Shown here piece by piece: positions 20,163 to 29,348 of a stretch of DNA of 64,000 bases (position 1 is its first letter; every line of letters starts with the position of its first letter). Origin of the DNA: Pseudomonas chlororaphis subsp. piscium (GTDB lineage Bacteria; Pseudomonadota; Gammaproteobacteria; Pseudomonadales; Pseudomonadaceae); the NCBI RefSeq assembly GCF_003850345.1, contig NZ_CP027707.1:4588001-4652000 (forward strand). The letters run 5' to 3'. The position numbers and the translations under genes were made by a program. The notes beneath the pieces were generated by a model. It saw only the letters and a program-made list of their open reading frames with translations. It did not search any database and was not told the DNA's origin.

Positions 20163-21473
20163 TCAGTCGGCTTGTGGTGCTTCTACCGGCTTGACCGCTT
20201 CTTCGTAAGAGACCGATTTGTCGGTCACGCTAGCTTTCTGCAGAACAGTATCCACAACTTGTTCTTCCAGCACAACCGAACGGACTTCGTTCAGTTGCTG
20301 CTCGTTCTTGTAGTACCAGGACACGACCTGCTCCGGCTCTTGGTAAGCAGAAGCCATTTCCTGGATCAGCTCACGCACGCGGGCTTCGTCAGGCTTGAGG
20401 TCGAATTGCTTGACCACTTCGGCCACGATCAGACCCAGCACAACGCGACGCTTGGCTTGTTCTTCGAACAGCTCGGCCGGCAGTTGATCAGGCTTGATGT
20501 TGCCACCGAACTGTTGAACGGCCTGAACGCGCAGACGGTTCACTTCGTTGTCCAGCAGAGCCTTAGGCACTTCGATCGGGTTGGCAGCCAGCAGGCCGTC
20601 CATTACCTGATTCTTGACCTTGGACTTGATGGCCTGACGCAGTTCACGCTCCATGTTCTTGCGAACTTCGGCGCGGAAACCTTCCAGACCGGCTTCCTTG
20701 ATGCCGAATTGAGCGAAGAACTCTTCGGTCAGCTCTGGCAGCTTAGGCTCGGAAACGGTGTTGACGGTCACGGTGAACTCGGCAGCCTTGTTAGCCAGGT
20801 CCAGGTTCTGGTAGTTCTCAGGGAAAGTCAGGTTCAGAACGCGTTCTTCACCAGCCTTGGCGCCGACCAGGCCTTCTTCGAAGCCCGGGATCATTCGGCC
20901 GGAACCCAGTACCAGCTGAGTACCCTTGGCGGAACCGCCAGCGAACACTTCACCGTCGACCTTGCCGACGAAATCGATGTTCAGCTGATCTTCGTTCTGG
21001 GCGGCACGCTCGGCCACTTCGAAGCGAATGTTCTGCTTGCGCAGGATTTCCAGCATGTTGTCCAGATCGGCATCAGCCACGTCAGCGCTCAGGCGCTCAA
21101 CGGCGATGGACTCGAAACCGGCAACGGTGAACTCAGGGAACACTTCGAACGTTGCAACGTATTCCAGATCCTTGCCCTTCTCCAGAACCTTTGGTTCAAC
21201 CGAAGGAGCGCCAGCCGGGTTCAGCTTCTGCTCGACAACAGCTTCGTAGAAGGAAGCCTGGATCACGTCACCCACAGCTTCTTGACGCGCATCAGCTTCA
21301 TAACGCTGACGGATCACGCTCATTGGGACTTTGCCAGGACGGAAGCCTGGAATCTTGGCCTTTTGGGCAGTCTGCTGCAGACGCTTGTTGACCTGTGTCT
21401 CGATGCGCTCAGCCGGCACGGTGATGCTCATGCGGCGCTCAAGAGCAGAAGTATTTTCAACAGAAACTTGCAT
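20163..21473 (-). CDS. tig: Trigger factor
   Basis: A 436-residue ribosome-associated chaperone and prolyl isomerase. The ribosome-binding signature is in the N-terminal domain ([19 protein letters not shown], about residues 39-57), the FKBP domain at about 150-240 ([34 protein letters not shown]), and the long helical C-terminal cradle follows. The ATG at 21473 ([15 protein letters not shown]) has GAGGAA upstream; an in-frame extension upstream is not conserved-looking. A sigma70-like promoter is at 21535-21563. Confidence 0.97.
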   Translation of the reverse strand: MQVSVENTSALERRMSITVPAERIETQVNKRLQQTAQKAKIPGFRPGKVPMSVIRQRYEADARQEAVGDVIQASFYEAVVEQKLNPAGAPSVEPKVLEKGKDLEYVATFEVFPEFTVAGFESIAVERLSADVADADLDNMLEILRKQNIRFEVAERAAQNEDQLNIDFVGKVDGEVFAGGSAKGTQLVLGSGRMIPGFEEGLVGAKAGEERVLNLTFPENYQNLDLANKAAEFTVTVNTVSEPKLPELTEEFFAQFGIKEAGLEGFRAEVRKNMERELRQAIKSKVKNQVMDGLLAANPIEVPKALLDNEVNRLRVQAVQQFGGNIKPDQLPAELFEEQAKRRVVLGLIVAEVVKQFDLKPDEARVRELIQEMASAYQEPEQVVSWYYKNEQQLNEVRSVVLEEQVVDTVLQKASVTDKSVSYEEAVKPVEAPQAD

Positions 21474-21534
21474 GGATATTCCTCGTTGCACAGACGTTAG
21501 CCGGCCGTTTCCGACCCCAGAATCAAGGGCATGC

Positions 21535-21563
21535 ATTCTAGTGGGTCAAACTCAAGAAGTCAC
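21535..21563 (-). promoter_or_regulatory. Sigma70-like promoter of tig
   Basis: On the minus strand GTGACT (21563-21558), a 17-base spacer and TAGAAT (21540-21535), about 60 bases before the tig ATG. Confidence 0.55.
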
Positions 21564-21830
21564 CCTACTGAAAACGGGTAAAAAAACAGCTGGCGATTTA
21601 AAGGCGGGGACCAAGGGTTGAGCCTCGCCCTGAGAGCAAATACAGCGAATCAAACCAGGGCCTCTGCACCAACGCTTCTATATATAGAAGGAATGGCGCA
21701 TCACATCCCTGATGGCCGGACCAGACCACAACCCGACCGGTAAACCTCCAGCATTCCAGCGACAAAAGGACGAGTGTTTCGTCGCTTCCCTGGCCCAGCA
21801 CCTGCGACCCACTGGAAATGCAGACTTCTG

Positions 21831-21870
21831 AAACGAAAACGGCGCAGCCCTTTTCAGGTGCTGCGCCGTT
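21831..21870 (-). terminator. Terminator of the tRNA cluster
   Basis: AACGGCGCAGC and GCTGCGCCGTT form an 11-bp stem followed by TTTCGTTTC on the minus strand. Confidence 0.85.
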
Positions 21871-21896
21871 ATCTGCTATATAAATAGCTACTTAAT

Positions 21897-21981
21897 TGGT
21901 GCGGACGAAGAGACTCGAACTCTTACACCTTGCGGCGCTGGAACCTAAATCCAGTGTGTCTACCAATTCCACCACGTCCGC
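21897..21981 (-). tRNA. tRNA-Leu (anticodon TAG)
   Basis: 85 bases on the minus strand, from GCGGACGTGGTGGAATTGG to the encoded CCA. The acceptor stem pairs GCGGACG with CGTCCGC. The anticodon loop is TTTAGGT (TAG), and the long variable arm is typical of leucine tRNAs. Confidence 0.95.
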
Positions 21982-22000
21982 GTATCAAGCTTTTAAAGCA

Positions 22001-22030
22001 AAGGCGCCAGACTATTAATCTGGCGCCTTT
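22001..22030 (-). terminator. Hairpin between tRNA-His and tRNA-Leu
   Basis: AAAGGCGCCAGA and TCTGGCGCCTTT pair for 12 bp around a short loop, then GCTTTAAAA on the minus strand. It could terminate part of the transcripts or guide tRNA processing. Confidence 0.55.
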
Positions 22031-22037
22031 CGGAATA

Positions 22038-22114
22038 TGGGGTGGACGATGGGGATCGAACCCACGACAACAGGAGTCACAATCCTGTGCTCTACCAACT
22101 GAGCTACGCCCACC
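22038..22114 (-). tRNA. tRNA-His (anticodon GTG)
   Basis: 77 bases on the minus strand including the extra G at position -1 opposite C73, specific to histidine tRNAs. The anticodon loop is TTGTGAC; the T loop TTCGATC and 3' CCA are encoded. Confidence 0.96.
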
Positions 22115-22153
22115 ATATTGCGTTGTTGCGTTACTTGTGCCAAAGCTGCCTAA

Positions 22154-22230
22154 TGGCGCACCCGGCAGGACTCGAACCTGCGACCATCCGCTTAGAAGGC
22201 GGATGCTCTATCCAGCTGAGCTACGGGCGC
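22154..22230 (-). tRNA. tRNA-Arg (anticodon TCT)
   Basis: 77 bases on the minus strand, acceptor GCGCCCG with CGGGTGC (one wobble), anticodon loop CTTCTAA (TCT), T loop TTCGAGT, 3' CCA encoded. It is the first tRNA of the cluster. Confidence 0.95.
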
Positions 22231-22351
22231 CTTATTAATCTGTATTCTTTAATGATTACAAACTAAGTGCTTTCAGTCGTTACGAGCTAAACATCAACTC
22301 CGCCCGACCTTCTTAACCAGTGCTAGGCTGTGCCCGACAAGTGCGACGAAT

Positions 22352-22378
22352 GTTATAGACGAGCCGCTAGGTCGTCAA
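22352..22378 (-). promoter_or_regulatory. Probable promoter of the tRNA cluster
   Basis: On the minus strand TTGACG (22378-22373) and TATAAC (22357-22352), with a 15-base spacer, about 115 bases before tRNA-Arg. The short spacer makes the exact boxes uncertain. Confidence 0.45.
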
Positions 22379-22510
22379 CTCTTTTTTGAAAAAAATTCAT
22401 TTAATTAAAGGAGTTAGGGGAATTTGCAGACCAAGCGCCTTTGCCCTCACGTCCTGGCATGCGAGAATGCGTGCTCTTTTTCTCTCCCTCTCGATGGTTA
22501 ATCACGCGTC

Positions 22511-23365
22511 ATGACTGCACAACTAATCGACGGCAAAGCGATCGCCGCTAGCCTGCGCCAGCAGATCGCCAAACGTGTCGCCGAGCGTCGCCAGCAAGGC
22601 CTGCGTACTCCAGGCCTCGCGGTGATCCTGGTCGGCAGCGACCCGGCCTCTCAGGTTTATGTCTCGCACAAGCGTAAAGACTGCGAAGAGGTCGGCTTTC
22701 TTTCACAAGCCTATGACTTACCTTCCGACACCACTCAAGAAGCACTGGCCGGCCTGATCGACCGCCTCAACGATGACCCGAACATCGACGGCGTCCTGCT
22801 GCAACTGCCACTGCCCGAACACCTCGATGCCTCCAAGTTGCTGGAGCGCATCCGCCCGGATAAAGACGTGGATGGTTTCCATCCTTATAACGTCGGTCGC
22901 CTGGCCCAACGCATCCCTCTGCTGCGTCCATGCACGCCGAAAGGCATCATGACCCTGCTGGAAAGCACCGGTGCCGATCTGTACGGCATGGATGCAGTAG
23001 TGGTCGGTGCTTCCAACATCGTTGGTCGTCCGATGGCGATGGAGCTGCTGCTGGCCGGTTGCACCGTTACCGTCACCCACCGCTTCACCAAGGATCTGGC
23101 CGGCCACGTCGGGCGTGCCGATCTGGTGGTCGTGGCCGCCGGCAAGCCGGGCCTGGTCAAGGGTGAGTGGATCAAGGAAGGCGCCATCGTCATCGACGTC
23201 GGCATCAACCGCCAGGAAGACGGCAAGCTGGTGGGCGACGTGGTCTACGAGACCGCCCTGCCCCGCGCCGGCTGGATCACCCCGGTACCCGGTGGCGTTG
23301 GCCCGATGACTCGCGCCTGCCTGCTGGAAAACACGCTGTATGCGGCAGAAACGCTGCACGACTGA
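22511..23365 (+). CDS. folD: Methylenetetrahydrofolate dehydrogenase / cyclohydrolase
   Basis: A 284-residue bifunctional enzyme that interconverts methylene-, methenyl- and 10-formyl-tetrahydrofolate with NADP. The catalytic Lys is in [15 protein letters not shown], the substrate loop is [13 protein letters not shown], the Rossmann motif [17 protein letters not shown], and the end is [18 protein letters not shown]. Full length. It is divergent from the tRNA cluster, and its terminator follows directly. Confidence 0.97.
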   Translation: MTAQLIDGKAIAASLRQQIAKRVAERRQQGLRTPGLAVILVGSDPASQVYVSHKRKDCEEVGFLSQAYDLPSDTTQEALAGLIDRLNDDPNIDGVLLQLPLPEHLDASKLLERIRPDKDVDGFHPYNVGRLAQRIPLLRPCTPKGIMTLLESTGADLYGMDAVVVGASNIVGRPMAMELLLAGCTVTVTHRFTKDLAGHVGRADLVVVAAGKPGLVKGEWIKEGAIVIDVGINRQEDGKLVGDVVYETALPRAGWITPVPGGVGPMTRACLLENTLYAAETLHD

Positions 23366-23387
23366 CCCTGGGAAATAGCCCGGATAA

Positions 23388-23420
23388 AAGAACCCCGCCA
23401 CTGGCGGGGTTCTTTGTTTC
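23388..23420 (+). terminator. Terminator of folD
   Basis: AAGAACCCCGCCA and TGGCGGGGTTCTT pair tightly and run into TTGTTTC. Confidence 0.9.
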
Positions 23421-23647
23421 TGCTCGCCGAAACCCTGAAGCGAATCTCCCCGCTTGCAGTGACGATCACCCCACCAGAAAGAAGGGGATCGAACTGATAC
23501 AAAACTGATACAGGATGAAATTTAATTTACCTGAAGCCCTTTACCTACGGGCGTGTAGCTCTTTCCTGGCACATACTCATAAAATGTAACGTTTTTCTGA
23601 AAGCAGCCCGTTGTAGAACGGCATATCCACTTTATGAGTCCGCCCGC

Positions 23648-24586
23648 GTGAAAATCCGTCTTTCTATCCTGAGCCTATTTTTTGCATTTACAGGCACCTT
23701 TATCACGCAGAGCGTCGTCGCTCGCGAAACCACCGAAGCGCCGCGCGACCCTTCCCAACTGCATATTGCCTCCGGCAGCGCCCTGCTGCTGGATCTGCAG
23801 ACCAACAAGGTCATCTATTCCAGCAATCCCGACGTGGTCGTGCCCATCGCGTCGGTGACCAAGCTGATGACCGGCCTGATCGTACTCGACGCCAAGCAAC
23901 CACTGGATGAGTACATTTCCGTGGACATCAGCAACACCCCGGAAATGAAAGGCGTGTTTTCCCGGGTCAAGCTCAAGAGCGAGCTGCCGCGCAAGGAGAT
24001 GCTGCTGATCGCCCTGATGTCGTCGGAAAACCGCGCCGCCGCCAGCCTCGCCCACCACTACCCGGGCGGGTACGCAGCCTTTATTGCCGCCATGAACGCC
24101 AAGGCCAAGGCGCTGGGCATGACCAGCACGCACTATGTCGAGCCGACAGGCCTGTCGGTCCATAACGTGTCCACCGCACGGGACCTGAGCAAACTGTTGC
24201 TGGCGGCGCGCAAATACCCGCTGCTGAGCGAGCTGAGCACCACCAAGGAAAAGACCGTGGCGTTCCGCAAACCCAACTACACCCTGGGTTTTCGCAACAC
24301 CGATCACCTGGTCAACAAGGCCAACTGGGACATCAAGCTGACCAAGACCGGCTTTACCGATGAAGCAGGCCACTGCCTGGTACTGGTGACCAGCATGAGC
24401 AACCGCCCGGTCGCCCTGGTGATTCTCGACGCCTTTGGCAAATACACGCACTTCGCCGATGCCAGCCGCATCCGCCAGTGGCTGGAAACCGGTAAAAGCA
24501 GCTCGGTACCGAATGCCGCCTTGAGCTACAAGGCCGGTAAAAACCTGAAAAGTCGTCAGAGCGGCGTCGCCCAGACTGCCGAATAG
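23648..24586 (+). CDS. pbpG: D-alanyl-D-alanine endopeptidase (PBP7-like)
   Basis: A 312-residue periplasmic penicillin-binding protein that cuts peptidoglycan cross-links. The signal peptide is [19 protein letters not shown]. The three active-site motifs are present: SVTK in [11 protein letters not shown] (about residue 77), SEN in [15 protein letters not shown], and KTG in [14 protein letters not shown]. The start is the GTG at 23648, placed to give the signal peptide. It stands alone between folD and a convergent lipoprotein gene. Confidence 0.93.
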   Translation: MKIRLSILSLFFAFTGTFITQSVVARETTEAPRDPSQLHIASGSALLLDLQTNKVIYSSNPDVVVPIASVTKLMTGLIVLDAKQPLDEYISVDISNTPEMKGVFSRVKLKSELPRKEMLLIALMSSENRAAASLAHHYPGGYAAFIAAMNAKAKALGMTSTHYVEPTGLSVHNVSTARDLSKLLLAARKYPLLSELSTTKEKTVAFRKPNYTLGFRNTDHLVNKANWDIKLTKTGFTDEAGHCLVLVTSMSNRPVALVILDAFGKYTHFADASRIRQWLETGKSSSVPNAALSYKAGKNLKSRQSGVAQTAE

Positions 24587-24599
24587 AACCTGGCAGACA

Positions 24600-24631
24600 C
24601 AAAAAAGGCTGCAGATCCGTCGATCGCAGCC
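24600..24631 (-). terminator. Terminator for the C39-like lipoprotein gene
   Basis: GGCTGC and GCAGCC stem; on the minus strand it is followed by TTTTTTGTG. A second hairpin, GACGGCGCC-CAAG-GGCGCCGTC, stands beside it at 24641-24662. Confidence 0.75.
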
Positions 24632-24677
24632 CTTTCAAAGGACGGCGCCCAAGGGCGCCGTCAGCGTTTCTGCAACC

Positions 24678-25355
24678 TCAGTTGGCGCTCAACGCCTTGG
24701 TCGCCCGCGCCGCCGCGTTCTCCTGCCCGGCCTGGGCCAACTCATCGGCCGCCTTCAGCCAACGCTGACGATCGACCTGGGCCGGCACCTGGGTCGGCCC
24801 CTGAATCAGCACCGCCCAGCGCCCCGCGCTGCTCCAGGCCGACTCGAACTTGGCAAAGTCTATCAACAGGCGACGATTCATTCCCGCTCGCAGCAACACC
24901 GTCTGCTTGTGCCGGTTGTAACCGGCCAATACGGCATAACGAGGCTCGGCCCAGAACGCCGAGCCTTCGGTGTAACGCACCATCACCGGGTATCCCGCGG
25001 CAACCTGGGTCAGCAGCGCCGCCAGATTGGCGTCCAGCGGATAGACCACCATCCCGTACTCACGCGCCAGGGTCAGCATGTTCTGCTGCAACTTCGCCTC
25101 GGCGCCTGGCAGATGCAGCGGCTTGTCCAGCAGACCTGGAGTAATTGCGATACCTTGCTGGGACAGCATGCTGGCCAGGGCGCCAGGGCCGCTCTGAAAG
25201 GTTTCGCCGCGGAAAAACGCTACGCCGTTGAGTTCCACCCGCTCGGGCAGGCGCTGAATCTCCGGCTGCACGCTGCTGGCGCAACCGGCCAGCGTCAGGG
25301 CGCAGGCGCCCGCCAACAACAGTGTTCGAAATCGCAGAAACATCCGTTCCATCAT
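24678..25355 (-). CDS. Lipoprotein with a degenerate C39-like peptidase domain
   Basis: A 225-residue lipoprotein (lipobox LTLAGCASS, Cys about residue 24). The body resembles the PA2778-type C39-like peptidase family. The family's QCGPAALA motif reads QSGPGALASMLSQQG here (Cys to Ser), and the HYAVVVGYD-type catalytic His segment reads RYAVLAGYN (His to Arg). So the fold is kept but both catalytic residues are gone, and proteolysis is unlikely. The tail (KAADELAQAGQENAAARATK) is a helical TPR-like remnant. Full length and intact in frame, which argues for a retained binding role. Confidence 0.75.
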   Translation of the reverse strand: MMERMFLRFRTLLLAGACALTLAGCASSVQPEIQRLPERVELNGVAFFRGETFQSGPGALASMLSQQGIAITPGLLDKPLHLPGAEAKLQQNMLTLAREYGMVVYPLDANLAALLTQVAAGYPVMVRYTEGSAFWAEPRYAVLAGYNRHKQTVLLRAGMNRRLLIDFAKFESAWSSAGRWAVLIQGPTQVPAQVDRQRWLKAADELAQAGQENAAARATKALSAN

Positions 25356-25573
25356 GACTCTCTTGTGCAGACGCCAAGCCAGGAGCCCCGGCCGAAACGC
25401 TGATCATAGGGCGCCGCGATGCAGGGGTATAGCGTCCAGCCGCAGTAATTTGCGCCCCATAGAGCAAACAGTTTGAGGACACTCGACTATTGGTCAATGG
25501 CTTGAAACACATCCACGACTAGACTGTCCATTGCAAAGAGAGTGTGCCCGGACAGGGCAAAAAGGAGGCATGT

Positions 25574-25741
25574 ATGAGCCTGACAACGACAATCCTGATG
25601 CTGATCGGCGGCTGGCTGGCCGTCGCCGCTGCCATGCTCTGGGGCGTCCTGCGGATCGCTCGCCGACACCATCATCCGCGCTTGCCGACTCCCACCGCGA
25701 AAACCGCAAGCCCGGCCCGGCATCACGCCACTGCGCACTGA
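25574..25741 (+). CDS. Small single-span membrane protein
   Basis: A 55-residue ORF with one hydrophobic segment (ILMLIGGWLAVAAAMLWGVL) and a basic, His/Pro-rich cytoplasmic tail (RRHHHPRLPTPTAKTASPAR). An AAAGGAGG box lies six bases before the ATG at 25574, which makes translation very likely. The positive-inside rule puts the tail in the cytoplasm. Function unknown to me. It ends just before the terC terminator, convergent with terC. Confidence 0.65.
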   Translation: MSLTTTILMLIGGWLAVAAAMLWGVLRIARRHHHPRLPTPTAKTASPARHHATAH

Positions 25742-25764
25742 CTGGCGCTGTTTCTCCCACCCAA

Positions 25765-25805
25765 TAAAAAACGGCGGCCTGTGTCCTTGAACACAGGCCG
25801 CCGTC
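25765..25805 (-). terminator. Terminator of terC-family gene
   Basis: CGGCGGCCTGTGT and ACACAGGCCGCCG form a 13-bp stem and run into TTTTTTATT on the minus strand. Confidence 0.9.
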
Positions 25806-25820
25806 AGTTGTTGCCGCGAA

Positions 25821-26582
25821 TCAGGCTTCGACTTCAGCCTCCGCCACCGCCCGCTTCTGCCGGGCACGACGGGCCAGCATATTCAACCCTTCGATGGCCG
25901 CCGAGAAGGCCATGGCCGCGTACACATAACCTTTTGGCACATGGGCACCGAAACCTTCGGCAATCAGCGTCATGCCGATCATGATCAGGAAGCCCAGGGC
26001 CAGCATGACCACCGTCGGGTTGTCATTGATGAACTTGGCCAGAGGCTCGGCCGCCAGCAACATCACCAGTACCGACACCACCACCGCGATGATCATGATC
26101 GGCAAGTGTTCGGTCATGCCGACCGCGGTGATGATGCTGTCGATGGAGAACACCATGTCCAGCATCAGGATCTGGCCGATCGCCGCGGCAAAACCCAGGG
26201 ACACGCCAGCGGTCTCGCTTTTGCTGTCCTGCGGCTCCGGGTCCATGCTGTGATGGATCTCCGTGGTGGCCTTCCACAGCAGGAACAGGCCGCCGGCAAT
26301 CAGGATCATGTCCTTCCAGGAGAAGACCTGGCCGAAGACATCGATCACCGGCTCGGTCAGCTGCACGATGAAGGCGATGGTGCTGAGCAGCGCCAGACGC
26401 AGGATCAGGGCCATGCCGATACCGATCCGCCGGGCCTTGGCTCGGTGCTGCTCGGGCAGCTTGTTGGTCAGGATCGAAATGAAGATCAGGTTATCGATGC
26501 CGAGCACGATTTCCATGACCACCAGGGTTGCCAGGGCGACCCAGGCGGTGGGGCTGGCGGCGAGTTGTAAAAGGTATTCCAT
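25821..26582 (-). CDS. TerC-family integral membrane protein
   Basis: A 253-residue membrane protein of the TerC/YgdQ family with about seven helices. Signature acidic motifs are in helix 1 ([18 protein letters not shown]) and the central helix ([19 protein letters not shown]). These Asp/Glu residues are thought to bind divalent cations, and relatives export or load manganese into exported enzymes. The original tellurite link does not apply to all members. No Mn riboswitch-like structure was recognised upstream. A small lipoprotein gene precedes it by about 30 bases on the same strand. Confidence 0.9.
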   Translation of the reverse strand: MEYLLQLAASPTAWVALATLVVMEIVLGIDNLIFISILTNKLPEQHRAKARRIGIGMALILRLALLSTIAFIVQLTEPVIDVFGQVFSWKDMILIAGGLFLLWKATTEIHHSMDPEPQDSKSETAGVSLGFAAAIGQILMLDMVFSIDSIITAVGMTEHLPIMIIAVVVSVLVMLLAAEPLAKFINDNPTVVMLALGFLIMIGMTLIAEGFGAHVPKGYVYAAMAFSAAIEGLNMLARRARQKRAVAEAEVEA

Positions 26583-26613
26583 GGCTCAGTCCTGAGTCGG
26601 GGGTATGAGGGGA

Positions 26614-26862
26614 TCAGATTTCCTGGGACGACGAGGTAGGCTCTTTGGCCTCGTCAGCCGGCTTTTCCTGCTTGCTGATCAAGCCTTGGGTCGCGTCGCT
26701 GATCGCCTGTTCGGCGGCCTTGTGCGTGTCGTCGATCGCCTGCTTGGCGTTTTCCGCGGCCTTGCCCAACAGCTGTTGCGCGCTTTTTTCCGCTTGCTCG
26801 CAACCGGCGAGGGTGATCAAGGACAACGCCAGCAACGATGCGGCGATGGATTTATAGGTCAT
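26614..26862 (-). CDS. Small helical lipoprotein
   Basis: An 82-residue predicted lipoprotein: signal LLALSLITLAGC with Cys at about residue 21. The rest is charged and probably helical, with repeats of the pattern KAAENAKQAIDDTHKAAEQAI. The Ser/Glu-rich end is likely disordered. AACGAGGAAAGC before the ATG supplies the ribosome site. It is followed by terC 31 bases downstream, so the two may be co-transcribed. Function unknown. Confidence 0.75.
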   Translation of the reverse strand: MTYKSIAASLLALSLITLAGCEQAEKSAQQLLGKAAENAKQAIDDTHKAAEQAISDATQGLISKQEKPADEAKEPTSSSQEI

Positions 26863-26998
26863 TGCGCTTTCCTCGTTAGAACGGAGCGGGCCGAGAGGAT
26901 GGCCCGTTAATAGCGAGGCATTCTATGGAGGTGAACACTTCAGGAAAATTCGTATTTTTAACAGCTATACTTCGGTTTTTACGAATCAAAAGCCAGCC

Positions 26999-27904
26999 AT
27001 GCTCAATTACCGCCAACTGCACTACTTCTGGGTCGTCGCCAAGACCGGCAGCATCGTCCGAGCCTGCGAGCAACTGAACCTGACCCCGCAAACCATCAGC
27101 GGGCAGATCACCCTGCTCGAACAGACCTACGGCATCGAGCTGTTTCGCCGGGTCGGCCGGCAACTGGAGCTGACCGAAGCCGGGCGCCAGACCCTGCCCT
27201 ACGCCGAGCAGATGTTCCAGCTCGGCGGCGAGCTGGAAGCCATGCTCCAGGCCCAGCCCAACGAGCAGCAGATCCTGTTTCGGGTCGGCGTGGCCGATGT
27301 GGTGCCCAAATCGATCGTCTACCGCCTGATCGCCCCGACCATGGAACTGAACGAGCCGATCCGCATCACCTGCCGCGAGGACAAACTCGAACGCCTGCTG
27401 GCCGACCTGGCCATCCAGCGTCTGGACCTGGTGATTTCCGACAGCCCCATGCCCTCGCACCTGGACATCAAGGGCTACAGCCAGAAACTCGGCGAATGCG
27501 GCATCAGTTTTTTCGCCACCGAGGAACTGGCCGAGCGCTATGGAACGGACTTCCCCCACAGCCTGCATGGCGCTCCGTTGCTGATTCCCGGACAGGAAAC
27601 AGTAGTACGCAGCCGCTTGCTGCGCTGGCTGGCCGAGCAACAGATACAACCCAGGATCATCGGTGAGTTCGACGACAGCGCCTTGATGCAGGCATTCGGC
27701 CAGTCGGGCAGCGGGATCTTTATCAGTCCCAGCGTGATCGCCGACGAAGTGCGGCGCCAATACGGCGTGCAACTGATCGGCCAGACCGACGCGGTCAGCG
27801 AGTCGTTCTACGCCATTTCGGTCGAACGCAAGGTCAAGCACCCCGGCATCGTGGCGATCACCGAAGGCGCCCGCCGCGAGCTGTTCACCGCCATGGGTGC
27901 TTGA
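26999..27904 (+). CDS. nhaR: NhaR-type LysR transcriptional activator
   Basis: A 301-residue LysR regulator close to NhaR, the sodium/pH-responsive activator of nhaA in E. coli. The N terminus MLNYRQLHYFWVVAKTGSIV with NLTPQTISGQITLLEQTYG is characteristic of NhaR. The effector region contains ADVVPKSIVYRLIAPTM and SGSGIFISPSVIADEV. No nhaA gene is next to it, so targets must be elsewhere; the neighbouring MFS gene is convergent. The symbol is given by similarity and the physiological role is inferred. Confidence 0.8.
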   Translation: MLNYRQLHYFWVVAKTGSIVRACEQLNLTPQTISGQITLLEQTYGIELFRRVGRQLELTEAGRQTLPYAEQMFQLGGELEAMLQAQPNEQQILFRVGVADVVPKSIVYRLIAPTMELNEPIRITCREDKLERLLADLAIQRLDLVISDSPMPSHLDIKGYSQKLGECGISFFATEELAERYGTDFPHSLHGAPLLIPGQETVVRSRLLRWLAEQQIQPRIIGEFDDSALMQAFGQSGSGIFISPSVIADEVRRQYGVQLIGQTDAVSESFYAISVERKVKHPGIVAITEGARRELFTAMGA

Positions 27905-27910
27905 GGAGAG

Positions 27911-29065
27911 TCAGGCGCAGCTGGCCTGTGGCTTGAGGGTCATCAACAGCAGGGCCAGCAGGATCGACACCAGGATAAAACCGGCGGCGGCGAACCCCAG
28001 GCTGCCCAGCCCCAGAGTGTCGATCACCCGGCCACCGACCATGGCGCCCAGGCCGATCCCCAGGTTGGCCCCGGCGATATTCAACGATGCGGCAAACGCC
28101 GGCGCCTGGGGCGCGGCCTTGATCAGGCGAACATGGCTGACCAGAAACAGCGCCGCCTGGGTCACCCCCCAGATACCCATGGCCGCCGCCAGACCCACCG
28201 GCGAGTGGATGCTCGGCACCAGCGCCACCATGCCGCCGATCATCAAGGCGCAGAAGCCCATGGACGCCAGCAACGGATGACGGTCCACCGCCCGGCCGCC
28301 CAGCGAGTTGCCGATCAGCCCCACCGCGCCGAAGCCCATCAGGCACCAGCCCACCAGCGTGCCGTTGAAACCGGCCAGGCGTTCGAGGATATCCGCCAGG
28401 TAGGTGTAGGCGGTGAACATGCCGCTGAACACCAGGATCGACAGCAGCACATGCCCCTGCATCAAGGGACTGCGCAGGATGCCGAACTGCGAGCGCAGGC
28501 TGGCCTGCTCGTTGTGCACGCGGGTCTGCGGCAGGTAGACATACAGCAGCAACGCCTTGGCAAAGGCCACCAGCGCCAGGATGCCAAACGCGCTGCGCCA
28601 GCCGAAGGCATCGGAAATCAGCGTGCCCACCGGAATGCCGAACACCGTGGCGCAGACGATGCCGAAGCCGATCTTGGCGATGGCCCGTCCGGCATAGTCG
28701 GGGCCGACGATGTCCACCGCGGTTTCGCTGGCCAGGGCCCAGAACACCGGCAAGCCCAGCGCCGGGATCAGCCGCGCGACCGCCATCACCCAGATATTCG
28801 GCGCCAGCGCCGCCAGGGTGTTGGCCAGGCCGAACATCACCAGCACCGAAATAAACAGGCGCTTGCGCTGGAAACGGGCGAAATAGGCCGTGAGGAACGG
28901 CCCGAATGCCGCCACGGTGAAGGCGAACAAGGTCACCAGCAGGCCGGCCTGCGGCACGCTGACCGCAAGATCCCGGGCAATCGAAGGCAGCAGGCCGACA
29001 ATGATGAACTCCGTCGTCAGCACGGTAAAACCGGCGGCCGACAACAGCAGAATAGGCAACAGCAT
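27911..29065 (-). CDS. MFS transporter (DHA1 type)
   Basis: A 384-residue major facilitator with about twelve helices, of the sugar-efflux/chloramphenicol-resistance-like DHA1 group: FTVLTTEFIIVGLLPSIARDL in helix 1, and MAVARLIPALGLPVFWALAS and KIGFGIVCATVFGIPVGTL in the helix 4-5 region. The ATG at 29065 has GGAG six bases upstream; an ATG at 29089 is in frame but has no such box, and the frame's further extension is not credible. It is convergent with nhaR (six bases apart) and divergent from sstT. Substrate unknown. Confidence 0.85.
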   Translation of the reverse strand: MLLPILLLSAAGFTVLTTEFIIVGLLPSIARDLAVSVPQAGLLVTLFAFTVAAFGPFLTAYFARFQRKRLFISVLVMFGLANTLAALAPNIWVMAVARLIPALGLPVFWALASETAVDIVGPDYAGRAIAKIGFGIVCATVFGIPVGTLISDAFGWRSAFGILALVAFAKALLLYVYLPQTRVHNEQASLRSQFGILRSPLMQGHVLLSILVFSGMFTAYTYLADILERLAGFNGTLVGWCLMGFGAVGLIGNSLGGRAVDRHPLLASMGFCALMIGGMVALVPSIHSPVGLAAAMGIWGVTQAALFLVSHVRLIKAAPQAPAFAASLNIAGANLGIGLGAMVGGRVIDTLGLGSLGFAAAGFILVSILLALLLMTLKPQASCA

Positions 29066-29348
29066 GGAAAACTCCGGAAACAACGACATCAGCGATGGCC
29101 TGGGGGCCCGCTGACTGGAGATGAGAAGAGGATGGCGAATCCTAACAGAATGTGTCCGCGCATGTCTGGGGCAGCGGCGAAAAAACCACAGGCTGCCCTG
29201 AAGGCTCAGGTGGCAGATCGTCACATCCGTGGGTGAACCCCGTGTGATAAAGTCCGCCCCCTGCCGCAACACCCCGTACCTTTAGCAACTCATCAGCACG
29301 GCGTCCCCCGTCGACGCACGGCACATTAAAAAAATCAGAGATACCGTT

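Larger units (their letters stand above)
21474..21896. other. Gene-free stretch between tig and the tRNA cluster
   Basis: These 423 bases hold the tig promoter (21535-21563) and the tRNA-Leu terminator (21831-21870). Between 21597 and 21830 only short unconvincing ORFs occur, with no ribosome-binding site. The one clear structure there is a 16-base perfect palindrome, CTTCTATATATAGAAG, at 21675-21690. Confidence 0.7.

Noticed and set aside
19419..21500. A 693-codon plus-strand frame over clpP and tig
   Set aside because: It spans two well-supported minus-strand genes and their gap, and shows no recognisable motif.
21598..21801. A 67-codon minus-strand ORF between tig and tRNA-Leu
   Set aside because: No ribosome site, no domain, and composition unlike neighbours.
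21930..22266. Plus-strand ORFs of 102 and 74 codons over the tRNAs
   Set aside because: They are read-throughs of tRNA complements (the 'GGRWGSNPRQQESQSCALPTELR' style translation is a known tRNA artefact).
23463..23520. Direct repeat AACTGATACA resembling an integration scar near folD and the tRNAs
   Set aside because: Only one and a half short copies, no integrase and no tRNA 3'-end duplication; not enough to call an attachment site.
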